A stretch of DNA of 64,000 nt from Acidisoma sp965199065 (GCF_965199065.1 NZ_CBDAQN010000003.1:1550001-1614000); one strand, 5' to 3'; numbered from the stretch's first letter, positions 1 through 9,402 are shown. The notes: generated from the letters alone by a model not told the origin. Numbers and translations are program-made.

Positions 1-243
1 GAGTTGCTGCGGCATCCCGCGCATCCCTATACCGCGCGGCTGATCGGCGCGACGCCCGGCGCCGAAACCGAGATCGCAGATCTCGCGGCCATTCCCGGCA
101 CATTGCCGGATCTGCGCGGCGATCTACCGCCGTGCCGGTTCCTGCATCGATGCGACCGGAGCGATGTGCGCTGCCGTACGCAGCCTTTGCCGCTGACCGA
201 AATCCGGCCCGGCCACAGCCTCCGCTGCTGGAACCCGCTGTGA
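1..243 (+). CDS. Oligopeptide/dipeptide ABC transporter ATPase, C-terminal end only
   Basis: Only the last 80 codons are in the window; the ATPase core lies upstream. The visible part is the oligo_HPY domain that closes DppD/OppD-type ATPases: an HPYTARL motif followed by the Cys-rich segment CRFLHRC...C, which in this family can hold a 4Fe-4S cluster. Its TGA overlaps the GTG start of the next ATPase gene, so the two are translationally coupled. Permease genes would be expected just upstream. Family is clear; substrate is not. Confidence 0.85.
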   Translation, partial: ELLRHPAHPYTARLIGATPGAETEIADLAAIPGTLPDLRGDLPPCRFLHRCDRSDVRCRTQPLPLTEIRPGHSLRCWNPL

Positions 244-1205
244 CGGCGCTCGTGGAAGCGGTTGCGCTCTCCAAGCGCTACCCGACGTCGCATGGTCTGC
301 TGCATGCAGTCGACGGCGTCGACCTCACCATCCGCCGCGGCGAGAGCGTCGGCCTCGTCGGCGAATCCGGCTGCGGCAAATCGACGATGGTGCGGCTGCT
401 CGCGCGCCTCATCGACCCGACCGAGGGGGCCATCGTTTTCGACGGCCACGACATCGCGCCGATTCCACTGCGGCGCTTCGTGCATGACCCGGCGCGAGGG
501 CGCATCCAGGTCGTCTTCCAGGACCCGACCGAGAGCCTTAACCCGACGCTCACGGTCTTCGATGCCGTCGCCGACCCGCTGCGCCGGCTGCGGCCTCCCG
601 AGAGCGCGGCGGAATTGGCGCGCCTCACGCGTGAGGCGATCGGCCTCGTCGGGCTGCCGCCGGAGATGGAGGGGCGCTACCCGCACCAGCTGTCCGGCGG
701 CCAGAAGGCGCGCGTCGGGATTGCCCGCGCCATCGTGTTGCGCCCGCCTCTGCTGATCCTGGATGAGCCCACATCGGCGCTCGACGTCTCCGTGCAGGCG
801 GTGATCCTGCGCCTGCTCGCCGATCTGCGCGCCAAACTCGGCATGAGCTACCTGTTCGTGTCGCACGACCTCAACGTCGTGCGCCTGCTCTGCGACCGGA
901 TCGTCGTGATGTATCTGGGCCGCGTCGTCGAACAGGCGCCCGCAAAGGAATTGTTCCGCGAGCCGCGCCACCCCTACACGCGGGCGCTGCTCGCCTCGAT
1001 CCCCGATCCGGCACGGCGCGGACAACGCCCGCCGCGATTGGAGGGTTCCGCAGGCAGCCCGATCGATCCCGATCCGAACGCCTGCCGTTTCTATGGCCGC
1101 TGCCCGCGCCAGGAGGACCGGTGTGCGCGGGAGATGCCGCTGCTGCGCGCGCTCGGCCACGACCACCGGGCCGCCTGCCATTTCGCGGAGGAGACCGTCC
1201 AATGA
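240..1205 (+). CDS. Dipeptide/oligopeptide ABC transporter ATP-binding protein (DppF/OppF type)
   Basis: A 321-residue cytoplasmic ATPase that would power import of a peptide-like or amide solute with the preceding ATPase. Walker A GESGCGKST is near residue 41, the signature LSGGQKARVGIARA near 145, Walker B LLILDEPTSALD next, then the SHDLNVV H-loop. The C-terminal oligo_HPY region has HPYTRALL and CRFYGRC...C. I chose the GTG that overlaps the upstream TGA (GTGA) rather than an ATG 108 bases earlier, because the earlier start would add a tail with no family match. Its own stop overlaps the next ATG (ATGA). Confidence 0.92.
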   Translation: MTALVEAVALSKRYPTSHGLLHAVDGVDLTIRRGESVGLVGESGCGKSTMVRLLARLIDPTEGAIVFDGHDIAPIPLRRFVHDPARGRIQVVFQDPTESLNPTLTVFDAVADPLRRLRPPESAAELARLTREAIGLVGLPPEMEGRYPHQLSGGQKARVGIARAIVLRPPLLILDEPTSALDVSVQAVILRLLADLRAKLGMSYLFVSHDLNVVRLLCDRIVVMYLGRVVEQAPAKELFREPRHPYTRALLASIPDPARRGQRPPRLEGSAGSPIDPDPNACRFYGRCPRQEDRCAREMPLLRALGHDHRAACHFAEETVQ

Positions 1206-2665
1206 CGACACAAGATGACAACGCAATCTGCCGGACCGATGCGGTGACGCTCGCGGCGCGCATCCGGGACCGCTCGCTCTCCGCCGTAGAAGTGACGGAG
1301 GCTGTCCTGCGGCGCATGGAGGTGCTGGAACCGCATATTCATGCCTTCTGCACGCCGACGCCGGAACTGGCGCGGGAGGCGGCAGCGGCGATCGACCGGC
1401 GGATAAGCGCGGGCGAGACCGTGGGGCCGCTGGCCGGGGTGCCCATCGGCATCAAGGACCTCGTCGCAACCCGCGGCATTCTCACGGCGATGGGCTCGCC
1501 CGCTTATCGGGACTTCATCCCCGACGAGGACGACATCAGCGTCGAGCGTCTGCGGGCGGCGGGCGCCGTCATCATCGGCAAGACCAACGTGCCGGAATTC
1601 GGCTACAGCGGCGTCGGCCACAACCCGATCTTCCCGACCACGCGCAACCCCTGGAACCTCGCCCTCACCCCCGGCGGGTCGAGCGCCGGCTCGGGCGCTT
1701 CGGTGGCCGCCGGTGTCGCGCCGTTCGCCATCGGCAGCGATGGCGGCGGTTCCGTCCGCATTCCCGCGGCACATTCCGGCCTCGTCGGCGTGAAGGCGTC
1801 CATGGGCCGGGTCGCGCTCTATCCCGGCTGCCGCGATGAACGCTATCCGGGCGTCTCCTCCTGGGAGAGCCTGGAGCATATCGGCCCGATGAGCCGAACG
1901 GTCGCCGACGCGGCGCTCATGCTCAGCGTCATCACCGGCCCCGACCCGCGCGACCGGCTCTCCATTCCGGCGGGCGACGTCGACTGGATCGGTGCGGCGC
2001 GCGCGAGCGATCTCCGGGGCAAGCGCATCGCCTACAGTGCAGACTGGGGCTACGCCGCCGTCGACCCCGAGGTGCGCCGCGTGGTCGGTGAAGCGGTCCG
2101 GGTGTTCGAGCGCGATCTCGGCTGCATCGTTGAGGAGGCACATCCGGGCTGGGAAGATCCCTACGGCGCCTTCTGGGCGCTGGTCGCGCAGGAGAGCGAC
2201 CTGACGGGGATGCGCCGCATGGCCGAGAAGCATGGCGCGTCGATGTCTCCGCATCTGCTGGCCTTCCTCGAGCGCGACTGGAAGGCGACTGAATTCACAG
2301 ACGCCAACGTCGTCCGCAAATCCGTCTGCAACCGCATGTGGCGATTTATGGAACGCTACGACCTGCTGCTGACACCGACGCTCGCGGTGCCGCCCTTCCC
2401 CGTCCACATGCAGGGGCCGGAAGTCATCGAAGGCCGCATGGTCGGCTCGACCCAGTGGCTCTGCTTCACCTTTCCGCTGAACATGACCGGACAACCGGCG
2501 GCCTCCGTCCCCGCAGGTTTCACGAAGGACGGCCTGCCCGTCGGCCTGCAGATCATCGGCCGCCACCTCGCCGACGCCTCGGTGCTATCCGCCGCCGCGG
2601 CGTTCGAGGCGGCACGGCCCTGGGCGAACCGCTGGCCGGCGTTGCTGGATGAGCTGGGCTTGTGA
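1202..2665 (+). CDS. Amidase (amidase-signature family)
   Basis: A 487-residue amidase-signature (AS) hydrolase. The catalytic triad is intact: Lys85 in GVPIGIKD, cis-Ser160 in PGGSSAGSG, and nucleophile Ser184 in GSDGGGSVRIPAA, with the 24-residue Ser-Ser spacing seen in this family. No signal peptide, so cytoplasmic. It is translationally coupled to the transporter ATPase before it (ATGA) and to another amidase after it (GTGA), suggesting it hydrolyses the imported amide, peptide or ureido compound. AS amidases range from arylamidases to 6-aminohexanoate-cyclic-dimer hydrolases, so the substrate cannot be named. Confidence 0.9.
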   Translation: MTTQDDNAICRTDAVTLAARIRDRSLSAVEVTEAVLRRMEVLEPHIHAFCTPTPELAREAAAAIDRRISAGETVGPLAGVPIGIKDLVATRGILTAMGSPAYRDFIPDEDDISVERLRAAGAVIIGKTNVPEFGYSGVGHNPIFPTTRNPWNLALTPGGSSAGSGASVAAGVAPFAIGSDGGGSVRIPAAHSGLVGVKASMGRVALYPGCRDERYPGVSSWESLEHIGPMSRTVADAALMLSVITGPDPRDRLSIPAGDVDWIGAARASDLRGKRIAYSADWGYAAVDPEVRRVVGEAVRVFERDLGCIVEEAHPGWEDPYGAFWALVAQESDLTGMRRMAEKHGASMSPHLLAFLERDWKATEFTDANVVRKSVCNRMWRFMERYDLLLTPTLAVPPFPVHMQGPEVIEGRMVGSTQWLCFTFPLNMTGQPAASVPAGFTKDGLPVGLQIIGRHLADASVLSAAAAFEAARPWANRWPALLDELGL

Positions 2666-4071
2666 CGGAACCCTGGTCGCCCGGCACCGGCAGCCTCGAC
2701 TTCATTACCCTGCACCGGGCGTATGCGAGTGGTGGCCTGACGCCGAGCCGGGTGGTCGATGCCGTCTACGACCGGATCGCGGCGCGCGGCGACGACCCGG
2801 CCTGGATCAGTCTCGTGCCCCGCACGGAGGCTGTGGCTGCGGCACGCTCGCTGGAAAGCCACGCAGACCGCGACCGCCTGCCGCTGTTCGGTTTGCCGCT
2901 GTCGGTGAAGGACAGCTTCGACATCGCGGGCATGATGACGACCGAGGGCTGCCGCGCCTTCGCCCATCGCGCCGACAGCACCGACCCGACGGTGACAAAG
3001 CTGCTGGATGCCGGCGCCATCGTCATCGGCAAGACGAACATGGACCAGTTCGGCGTCGGCATTAACGGCACCCGGACCGACTACGGCATCCCGCGTTGCG
3101 TGTTCGACCATGACTACATCTCCGGCGGATCGACCTCGGGCGGCGGCGTGACGGTTGCGGCGGGTCTGGTCAGCCTCGCGCTCGGCGGGGACGCTGCGGG
3201 CTCCGGCCGGGTGCCCGCGGCGCTCAACAACATCGTCGGGTTGAAGCCGACGCCGGGGCTGGTCTCGCTTGGCGGCCGCTCCCGCGCGGGGATGAGCGCC
3301 AGCCACACCGTGCTGACGCTGACGGTTGCGGATGCAATTGCCGCGACGCGCATCCTGATTGGCTACGACCCCGAGGATCCGCAGTCGCGCCCCGAGGCGG
3401 ATGCCTTCGCCCTGGAGGCGGAGCCGCTGCCGCGCGCCTTCCGCTTCGCCGTGCCATCGACCGCGACCCGGATGTTCTTCGGCGACATCGAGGCCGAGCG
3501 GCTGTTCGATGCCGCGATTCCGCAACTCGAGGCTATGGGTGGTGCGGCGGTGCCTCTCGACTACAGCCCGTTTCATGCCGTCGCGAAGATGCTGTACGAG
3601 GACGCCTTCATCGCCCGCCGCTACGCCAATCTGCAGAGCTTCTACGACGAGCACGAAGCGGCGCTGCATCCGGCGACACGCACGATCGTTGGCTGGGGCC
3701 GAGGCTATTCGGGCGCGGATGTGTTCGCGGCACAGCATCGTCTGGCGCGTTACCGGCGGATGATCTTCGGCATGCTGGCGGATGTCGATGTGCTGGTAAC
3801 GCCTACGACCCCGACGACCTTCACCGTCGCCGCGATGAACGACGACAACATCGCCCGCAACGCGGAGCTCGGCACCTACACGAACTTCGTCAACCTGCTC
3901 GATCTATGCGCGATCGCTGTTCCGAACGGGATGCGGCCCGACGGCAAGCCGCAAGGCATCAGCTTCGTCGGGCTGCCGATGCAGGACGCGCGCATAACGA
4001 GCTTCGCCGCGGCCTGGGAGCGCCAGCGCGGCCTGACGCTCGGCGCAACCGGCCAGCCACTTCCTCCGTGA
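2662..4071 (+). CDS. Amidase, allophanate-hydrolase-like (AtzF N-domain type)
   Basis: A 469-residue AS-family hydrolase. Lys83 (LSVKDSFD), cis-Ser157 (SGGSTSGGG) and Ser181 (GDAAGSGRVPAA) form the triad. The AGSGRVPAA nucleophile motif and GKTNMDQF are typical of allophanate hydrolases rather than general amidases. It lacks the C-terminal ~130-residue domain of full-length AtzF/urea amidolyase, and no urea carboxylase is nearby, so the substrate may be another ureido or carbamoyl amide. It starts at GTG overlapping the previous stop. The second of three amidases in this operon. Confidence 0.85.
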   Translation: MTEPWSPGTGSLDFITLHRAYASGGLTPSRVVDAVYDRIAARGDDPAWISLVPRTEAVAAARSLESHADRDRLPLFGLPLSVKDSFDIAGMMTTEGCRAFAHRADSTDPTVTKLLDAGAIVIGKTNMDQFGVGINGTRTDYGIPRCVFDHDYISGGSTSGGGVTVAAGLVSLALGGDAAGSGRVPAALNNIVGLKPTPGLVSLGGRSRAGMSASHTVLTLTVADAIAATRILIGYDPEDPQSRPEADAFALEAEPLPRAFRFAVPSTATRMFFGDIEAERLFDAAIPQLEAMGGAAVPLDYSPFHAVAKMLYEDAFIARRYANLQSFYDEHEAALHPATRTIVGWGRGYSGADVFAAQHRLARYRRMIFGMLADVDVLVTPTTPTTFTVAAMNDDNIARNAELGTYTNFVNLLDLCAIAVPNGMRPDGKPQGISFVGLPMQDARITSFAAAWERQRGLTLGATGQPLPP

Positions 4072-4093
4072 CCCTCGAAAAGGAAATTCGCTC

Positions 4094-5707
4094 ATGACGT
4101 CCGTCAACCGCCGAACACTTCTCGCGGGCTCTATCCTCGCACCGGTTGCCTTGGCTCTCGATGGCATCGCCGAGGCCGCAACCCCCAAGGAGGTGCTGGT
4201 GGTGGTCGGCGAGCAGGGTCCCAACTCGCTCGATACGATGGTGCCTGTCGCCAACGACTACAGCCGGCTCGTCGCCTGGAACGTCTATGACCGTCTCGTC
4301 AGCCACGGCACAAAGACGATGGCGAATGGCGCGACCGGCTACGACGTGACGGTGATGGTGCCTGAACTCGCCGAAAGCTGGGACATCAGCGCCGACGGCA
4401 AGACCTACGTCTTCCACCTCCGCAAGGACGCCACCTTCCACGACGGCAGCCCGGTGACCGCGGACGACGTGAAATGGTCATTCGATCGCGCGGTATCGGT
4501 AGGCGGCTTTGCTACCGTCCAGATGGGTGCGGGATCAATGGTGCATCCCGGCCAGTTCTCGGTCGTCGACGCGCACACCTTCAAGATGACGTTCGACGAG
4601 CACAACAAGCTGACGATGCCGGATCTCGTCGTGCCGATCCCGGTCATCGTGAACTCCAAGCTCGCGAAGCAGCATGCGACGGCCGCCGATCCCTGGGCGC
4701 TCGACTGGGTGCAGCACAACGATGCCGGCGGCGGCGCCTTCAAGGTCGCGAGCTGGCAGCCCGGCACGGAGATCGTCTTCACTCGCTTCGACGGCTGGAC
4801 GTCGGGGCCCAAGCCCAAGTTGAGGCGCGTAATCTACCGGCAGATCGCGTCGCCCGGAACCCGGCGCGCGCTGCTCGAACGCGGTGACGTCGACATATCC
4901 GTCGGTCTCCCGCCGCGCGACTACGCCGAGTTGGCGGCGGCCGGCAAGCTGCAGGTCATCGGCACGCCGGTGCAGAACGATCTGCTGTTCGTCGACATGA
5001 ACGTGAAGATGAAGCCGTTCGACAATCTCAAGGTGCGGCAGGCCATGGCCTGGGCCGTTCCCTATCAGTCGATCATGGATTCCGCCCTCTACAACCGCGA
5101 TGTCCCGATGTGGGGCGGTGACCCGTCAAAGCCCTACCCGCCGGCTTGGCCCGTGGTTTCTCCCTACAAAACCGACCTCGAAAAGGCGAAGCAGCTGCTG
5201 ACCGAGGCGGGCTACCCGAACGGCTTCCAGACCACGCTCTCCTACGATCTTAGCGAGGCGACGACGCGTGAGCCGATTGCGCTGTTCATGCAGGAATCGC
5301 TCGCGAAGATCGGGGTGCAGGTAACGCTGAACAAGGTGCCGGGCGCCAACTGGTTCGCGCAGATGGCGTCCAAGACGATGCCGTTCGTCATCACCGAGTT
5401 CTACGGCTGGCTGGTGCCGGAGGAGTACTTTTTCTACTGGAACTTCTACGGCAAGAACGACGCCGTCTTCAACACGGCCAACTATCAGAACCCGAAACTC
5501 GATGCGCTCATCGAGGCTGCGCGCTTCGAGACGGACCCGGCCAAATACGATCAGGACCTCGTCGCGATGAACGACATCGTCATGACCGACATGCCGCGCA
5601 TTCCGCTGGCCAGGCTGTTCTTCGACGTGGCGATGCAGAAAAACGTCAAAGGCTACGTCTATTGGTTCCACACCCACCTCGATTATCGCACGATGTACAA
5701 GGTCTGA
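4094..5707 (+). CDS. ABC transporter substrate-binding protein, family 5 (peptide/nickel type), Tat-exported
   Basis: A 537-residue periplasmic solute receptor of the SBP_bac_5 (DppA/OppA) family. The N-terminus has a twin-arginine signal (VNRRTLLAGS followed by a hydrophobic stretch ending at EAA). The family block ELAESWDISADGKTYVFHLRKDATFHDG is near residue 95, followed by VTADDVKWSFDRA. A Shine-Dalgarno AAGGA lies upstream of the ATG. It sits between amidase genes and downstream of two matching ATPases, so it should deliver the substrate these amidases cleave. Confidence 0.93.
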   Translation: MTSVNRRTLLAGSILAPVALALDGIAEAATPKEVLVVVGEQGPNSLDTMVPVANDYSRLVAWNVYDRLVSHGTKTMANGATGYDVTVMVPELAESWDISADGKTYVFHLRKDATFHDGSPVTADDVKWSFDRAVSVGGFATVQMGAGSMVHPGQFSVVDAHTFKMTFDEHNKLTMPDLVVPIPVIVNSKLAKQHATAADPWALDWVQHNDAGGGAFKVASWQPGTEIVFTRFDGWTSGPKPKLRRVIYRQIASPGTRRALLERGDVDISVGLPPRDYAELAAAGKLQVIGTPVQNDLLFVDMNVKMKPFDNLKVRQAMAWAVPYQSIMDSALYNRDVPMWGGDPSKPYPPAWPVVSPYKTDLEKAKQLLTEAGYPNGFQTTLSYDLSEATTREPIALFMQESLAKIGVQVTLNKVPGANWFAQMASKTMPFVITEFYGWLVPEEYFFYWNFYGKNDAVFNTANYQNPKLDALIEAARFETDPAKYDQDLVAMNDIVMTDMPRIPLARLFFDVAMQKNVKGYVYWFHTHLDYRTMYKV

Positions 5708-5714
5708 TCGCAGG

Positions 5715-6908
5715 ATGACGCCGTCGCCCGAATTCAAGAATTCGTTTGGAGCATTTGTGCCGGGCGATCCGGTGACCTGCGACGGCAGCGCGTCGGGGCC
5801 GCTGACGGGAATGACGTTCGCCGCCAAGGACCTGTTCGATGTCGCGGGTCTGGTGACGGGCTGCGGCAATCCCGACTGGGCTCGTACTCATGAGCCTGCA
5901 ACGCGCAACGCCTGGGCGGTTCAACGCCTGCTCGATGCGGGCGCTTCGCTGCGCGGCCGGACGATCACCGACGAGATCTCGCTCGGGCTGCTGGGGCACA
6001 ACCAGTTCCAGGGCACGCCGGTCAACCCCCGCGCGCCAGACCGGCTGCCAGGCGGTTCGTCCAGCGGTTCGGCGGCGGCAGTGGCCGGTAGTGTCGTCAC
6101 CTTGGCACTCGGCACGGATAGCGGCGGCTCGGTGCGCGTGCCGGCGAGCTTCACCGGGCTCTACGGGTTACGGCCGACCCACGGGCGCATTCCGGTTGAG
6201 GGGTTGATGACCCAATCTCCGAGCTTCGACACTATCGGGTTCTTCGCGCGTTCGGCCGATGTTTTCGAGGCTGTGGGGCGCGTGCTGCTCGCGGAGCACG
6301 ACGACCCGGTGATGCCGGAGAAGCTGCTCATCGCGATCGATGCGTTGGCAACCGCCAATCCCGCGGTGGCGAAGACGCTCGGCCCCGCCATCGCGCGACT
6401 GCGCGGTGCCTTCTCGGCGAGCGAGGACATCGTGCTTGCGTCCGAGGGGCTGCCGGTTTGGAAAGATCATCAGCGCCGCCTCCAGCAGTTCGAATATGCC
6501 TCGACGTTCCGTGACTGGATCGACCGCGTTAATCCTCGCTTTTCCTTCGAGGTCGGGCGGTCCCTTGCTTTGGCGTCCCTGCTCGCCGAGGCCGATGTCG
6601 TGGGTGATCGCGTCTTCCGCGAGGAGGTGCGGCAGCGCATCGACACCCTTCTGGACGATCGTTTCGTGCTCTGCCTGCCGACCGTGCCGATCCTGCCGCC
6701 GCGAAGGGACATCTCGCTCTCGGCGATGGCGGAGGCGGGGAGCCGGATCGTCACGTTGACCTGCATCGCCGGTCTCACTGGCCTGCCGCAGGTAAACCTG
6801 CCCCTGGGCGAGACGCCGGACGGCATCCCGGTGGGGCTCTCTCTCATCGGCTGGCGATCGGGCGACGCGGCTCTGCTGCGGCTCGCGGCGCGTCTTGGCG
6901 CTGTCTGA
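5715..6908 (+). CDS. Amidase (short amidase-signature enzyme)
   Basis: A 397-residue AS-family amidase, close in length to plant indoleacetamide-hydrolase-like AMI1 and bacterial short amidases. Lys38 (TFAAKDLFD), cis-Ser115 (LPGGSSSGSA) and Ser139 (GTDSGGSVRVPA) are present. The N-terminal region before the catalytic Lys is very short, so the usual N-terminal helices are missing as a family trait. It starts seven bases after the binding-protein stop and ends the operon. Third amidase of the transport operon; substrate unknown. Confidence 0.88.
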   Translation: MTPSPEFKNSFGAFVPGDPVTCDGSASGPLTGMTFAAKDLFDVAGLVTGCGNPDWARTHEPATRNAWAVQRLLDAGASLRGRTITDEISLGLLGHNQFQGTPVNPRAPDRLPGGSSSGSAAAVAGSVVTLALGTDSGGSVRVPASFTGLYGLRPTHGRIPVEGLMTQSPSFDTIGFFARSADVFEAVGRVLLAEHDDPVMPEKLLIAIDALATANPAVAKTLGPAIARLRGAFSASEDIVLASEGLPVWKDHQRRLQQFEYASTFRDWIDRVNPRFSFEVGRSLALASLLAEADVVGDRVFREEVRQRIDTLLDDRFVLCLPTVPILPPRRDISLSAMAEAGSRIVTLTCIAGLTGLPQVNLPLGETPDGIPVGLSLIGWRSGDAALLRLAARLGAV

Positions 6909-7000
6909 ACCTCGCCGATAGCTCAGCGCCTTCGCACCAGGTGGTGATTGGCGGCTGATCGCGGGGTCTGATAGGGCTCGGGCGAGAGATGGAGGCGCGA

Positions 7001-7369
7001 ATGGACGACCAACGGATCTGGGGCTCGGAGGAAGGTCTGTGGACCGGTGGGGCAGAGAACTATCGCGCGACCATCGATGAGGAATGCCTCATGGTGTTGC
7101 CGGCAAAGCCCTTCATCGTGACCGGACGGCAGGCGGCGGAGGCGGTTGCGAACACGCCTCGCTGGACCTCCGTGACACTGACGGAGCGGCAGGTCGCGCG
7201 GCCGCAGGAGGGTCTTATCGTCATCGCCTACGCCGCACGGGCGGAGCGGGAGGGCGAACAGGCCTACGAGGCGCACTGCACAACGGTCTATCGCCGCCTT
7301 GAACACGACAAGTGGCACGTCGTCCAGCATCAGCAGACGCCTGCCCTGGCCCCGCTCAACCGGGAATAA
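7001..7369 (+). CDS. Conserved hypothetical protein, NTF2/SnoaL-like (DUF4440-type)
   Basis: A 122-residue cytoplasmic protein. The pattern of an early WGSEEGLW, a central strand EEGLIVIAYAARAE and a C-terminal EAHCTTVYRRLEHDKWHVVQHQQTP resembles small NTF2-like folds, in which the last strands read like WKVVHHQQTP. I chose the second in-frame ATG because GGAGG sits five bases before it; an ATG 12 bases upstream overlaps that ribosome site. No catalytic residues can be assigned. It stands alone between the amidase operon and clpS. Confidence 0.7.
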   Translation: MDDQRIWGSEEGLWTGGAENYRATIDEECLMVLPAKPFIVTGRQAAEAVANTPRWTSVTLTERQVARPQEGLIVIAYAARAEREGEQAYEAHCTTVYRRLEHDKWHVVQHQQTPALAPLNRE

Positions 7370-7506
7370 CCGTGGTCCGCTCGCAAGAGGGGTAACACGA
7401 TGACGTTGGAGCAAGCCTCACGGTAACAGGACCGGGATGCAGCGGTCCCTGAGCCGTGCTATGGCTCCGGTCATCGACCGCTTGGGGACAGGAGGAAAAA
7501 GCCGGA

Positions 7507-7812
7507 ATGGCCGAGACAATCATCGTTAAGCGGCCCCAGACGGACCTCAAGGTCGAGCGGCCCAAATTGTTCAAGGTCGTGCTGGTCAACGACGACTACA
7601 CGCCGCGCGACTTCGTTGTCACCGTGCTCCGGTCCGAGTTCCGGCTGACGGAGGAGCAGGCCCGCAAAGTCATGATCACCGCCCACCGTCGCGGTGTCTG
7701 CGTCGTCGCCGTCTTCACGAAGGAGATCGCGGAAGCCAAGACGGCGAATGCGATCGACGCGGCGCGCAAGCAGGGCTACCCCCTGCTCTTCACGACCGAG
7801 CCGGAGGAGTAG
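7507..7812 (+). CDS. clpS: ATP-dependent Clp protease adaptor ClpS
   Basis: A 101-residue adaptor that hands N-end-rule substrates to ClpAP. The substrate-pocket motif LVNDDYTPRDFVV is at residues ~26-38, followed by the helical region MITAHRRGVCVVAVFTKEIAE that contacts the ClpA N-domain. Length and motif order are standard. AGGAGGA lies about ten bases before the ATG. In many proteobacteria clpA follows, but here the next gene is on the opposite strand, so clpS is monocistronic in this genome region. Confidence 0.97.
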   Translation: MAETIIVKRPQTDLKVERPKLFKVVLVNDDYTPRDFVVTVLRSEFRLTEEQARKVMITAHRRGVCVVAVFTKEIAEAKTANAIDAARKQGYPLLFTTEPEE

Positions 7813-7819
7813 CCCGGCC

Positions 7820-8335
7820 TCACCCCGCGAACGCCAGGACGGCTACCTCTTCCCAAGGACCGCCGAGGTAGCGCCACAGCGCCACCCCCGTCGCCGTCGC
7901 CATGAAGGGGACGAATTCGCCAGACAGCCGCTCCAGCGTCGCTTTTGCTTCCGTCGGCGACACCTTGTTCTGCACCGTCACATGCGGCCGCCAGCCTTGA
8001 CGGTCCTGCGCCGTCAGATCATCCCGCCACTGCCCCGCAAGCCGCGACCGCAGCCCCTCGATCTCCGGCGTGCGTAGAGTGTAGGCGACCCCGCGCCCTA
8101 GCGACCGCAACCCGGTGACAGCCACCTTGACGGGAAATTGTCCCGCGCAAACCGACGCCAGATCATTCCTGATGGACGCCAGCTGCGCGCCAGGCAGGTG
8201 ATGAAACATCGTGACATGGGCGCGAATGAAGTTGAGCCGAGGCGGGAACCACAGTTCCCGGGCGCGATCGAAAAACGCTTGTGACGTGTCGTCCAGCACA
8301 AGCGTCAGGATAAGCGGCGCCTCATGCAAGCTCAT
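7820..8335 (-). CDS. 2'-5' RNA ligase family protein (2H phosphoesterase)
   Basis: A 171-residue protein with the two HxT motifs that define the 2H phosphoesterase superfamily: HVTMFHHL near residue 40 and HVTVQNKV near residue 119. Known members (ThpR/LigT) hydrolyse or form 2'-5' phosphodiester or cyclic phosphate bonds in RNA. The start chosen (MSLHEAP) avoids overlap with the upstream LacI-type gene. It is downstream of and on the same strand as that regulator, and ends head-on against clpS. Physiological substrate unknown. Confidence 0.85.
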   Translation of the reverse strand: MSLHEAPLILTLVLDDTSQAFFDRARELWFPPRLNFIRAHVTMFHHLPGAQLASIRNDLASVCAGQFPVKVAVTGLRSLGRGVAYTLRTPEIEGLRSRLAGQWRDDLTAQDRQGWRPHVTVQNKVSPTEAKATLERLSGEFVPFMATATGVALWRYLGGPWEEVAVLAFAG

Positions 8336-8361
8336 GCCAACCCGGCGCTTGATCGAGCACG

Positions 8362-9402
8362 CTACGTGCTTCCGCCTATCCGCAGTGAAAATCCCACATC
8401 CACGCACGCAGTTCCGTCGTCCCGCCCCTGAACGCGCGCAATCAGCTTTGTCGCGGCAAGTTGCCCAATCTGCTTCCGCGGAGACACGATCGTCGTCAAC
8501 GGCGGCTGCATGAGCTCCCCGATGCCGAAGCCATTGAAACCAGCAATCGCCACACGTTCCGGCACCGCTATTCCCTCGCGCTGCGCCCGCAACAAGGCTC
8601 CGACCGCCAGGTCATCGTTGGCGAAGAAAATCGCGTCGAGCTCTGGGTCGGTTTCGAGCGCGCGCACGAAAGCGTCGCCTCCTACCTGTGCGCTCGATGG
8701 TCCCTCATGCGTGAAGGGCGGCCGCCTCGGCAAACCGTGGCGGGCCAGGGAGCGGTCCAGCCCCTTGAAGCGTTGCATTGCCCGGTAATCTGTCGTCAGT
8801 CCGCCGCCGATGAAACCTATCTCTCGGTAGCCCCTGGCAATGAGATGCTGGGCCATGCTGTCCCCGGCTTTGTAGTGGGACAGGCCGACGTTCATATCGA
8901 TCGGATGGCCGCCGTACTCCATGATCTCGACCACTGGCCGCCGCCACGCCTCCAGCATCGCGCGCGTGCGCTCGGAGTGACGCAGCCCGGCGATGATCAC
9001 GCCGGCTGGCGACCAACCGAGCAGGGTCGCCGCCAAGTCCTGCTCCCGCTGCAGATCATACTGCGTATTGCCGAGCAGCAGCTGATAGCCTTCAACCTCC
9101 AGCACGTCCTGCACGCCCTGGATGACCTCGATGAACACGGCGTTCGACAGCGAAGGCACGATGACCGGAACCACCCGGCTTTCAGCCGAGGCGAGCGCGC
9201 CCGCAACCCGGTTTGGCAAATATCCGAGTTCCTCGACTGCACGGCCCACCTTGAGCCGCAGCGGCTCCGATACCGCATCGGGTGTGTTGATGACGCGGGA
9301 CACCGTGATCGGCGAGACGCCCGCGCGCTCGGCCACATGTTTCAACGTGACTGTCGCCGGGCGGGTCATTTTCCGGGTGGGCTGGACGGTGGTCTCGCTC
9401 AT
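8362..9402 (-). CDS. LacI-family transcriptional regulator of the adjacent sugar transporter
   Basis: A 346-residue repressor. The N-terminal helix-turn-helix is VTLKHVAERAGVSPITVSRVIN (residues ~18-39), followed by the hinge helix region LPNRVAGALAS and a periplasmic-binding-protein-like effector domain with FFANDDLAVGALLRAQREGI and PERVAIAGFNGFGIGELMQPPLTTI typical of GntR/LacI members. It is divergently transcribed from the ABC transporter operon, with a LacI-type palindrome in between and a second copy in the promoter of the acid-sugar genes at 15.9 kb. The effector is probably the imported sugar or an intermediate. Confidence 0.93.
   Translation of the reverse strand: MSETTVQPTRKMTRPATVTLKHVAERAGVSPITVSRVINTPDAVSEPLRLKVGRAVEELGYLPNRVAGALASAESRVVPVIVPSLSNAVFIEVIQGVQDVLEVEGYQLLLGNTQYDLQREQDLAATLLGWSPAGVIIAGLRHSERTRAMLEAWRRPVVEIMEYGGHPIDMNVGLSHYKAGDSMAQHLIARGYREIGFIGGGLTTDYRAMQRFKGLDRSLARHGLPRRPPFTHEGPSSAQVGGDAFVRALETDPELDAIFFANDDLAVGALLRAQREGIAVPERVAIAGFNGFGIGELMQPPLTTIVSPRKQIGQLAATKLIARVQGRDDGTACVDVGFSLRIGGST

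Noticed and set aside
27..2566. Long minus-strand open frames (399 and 491 codons) across the transporter and amidase genes
   Set aside because: They lie opposite well-supported ATPase and amidase genes and have the composition of shadow frames.
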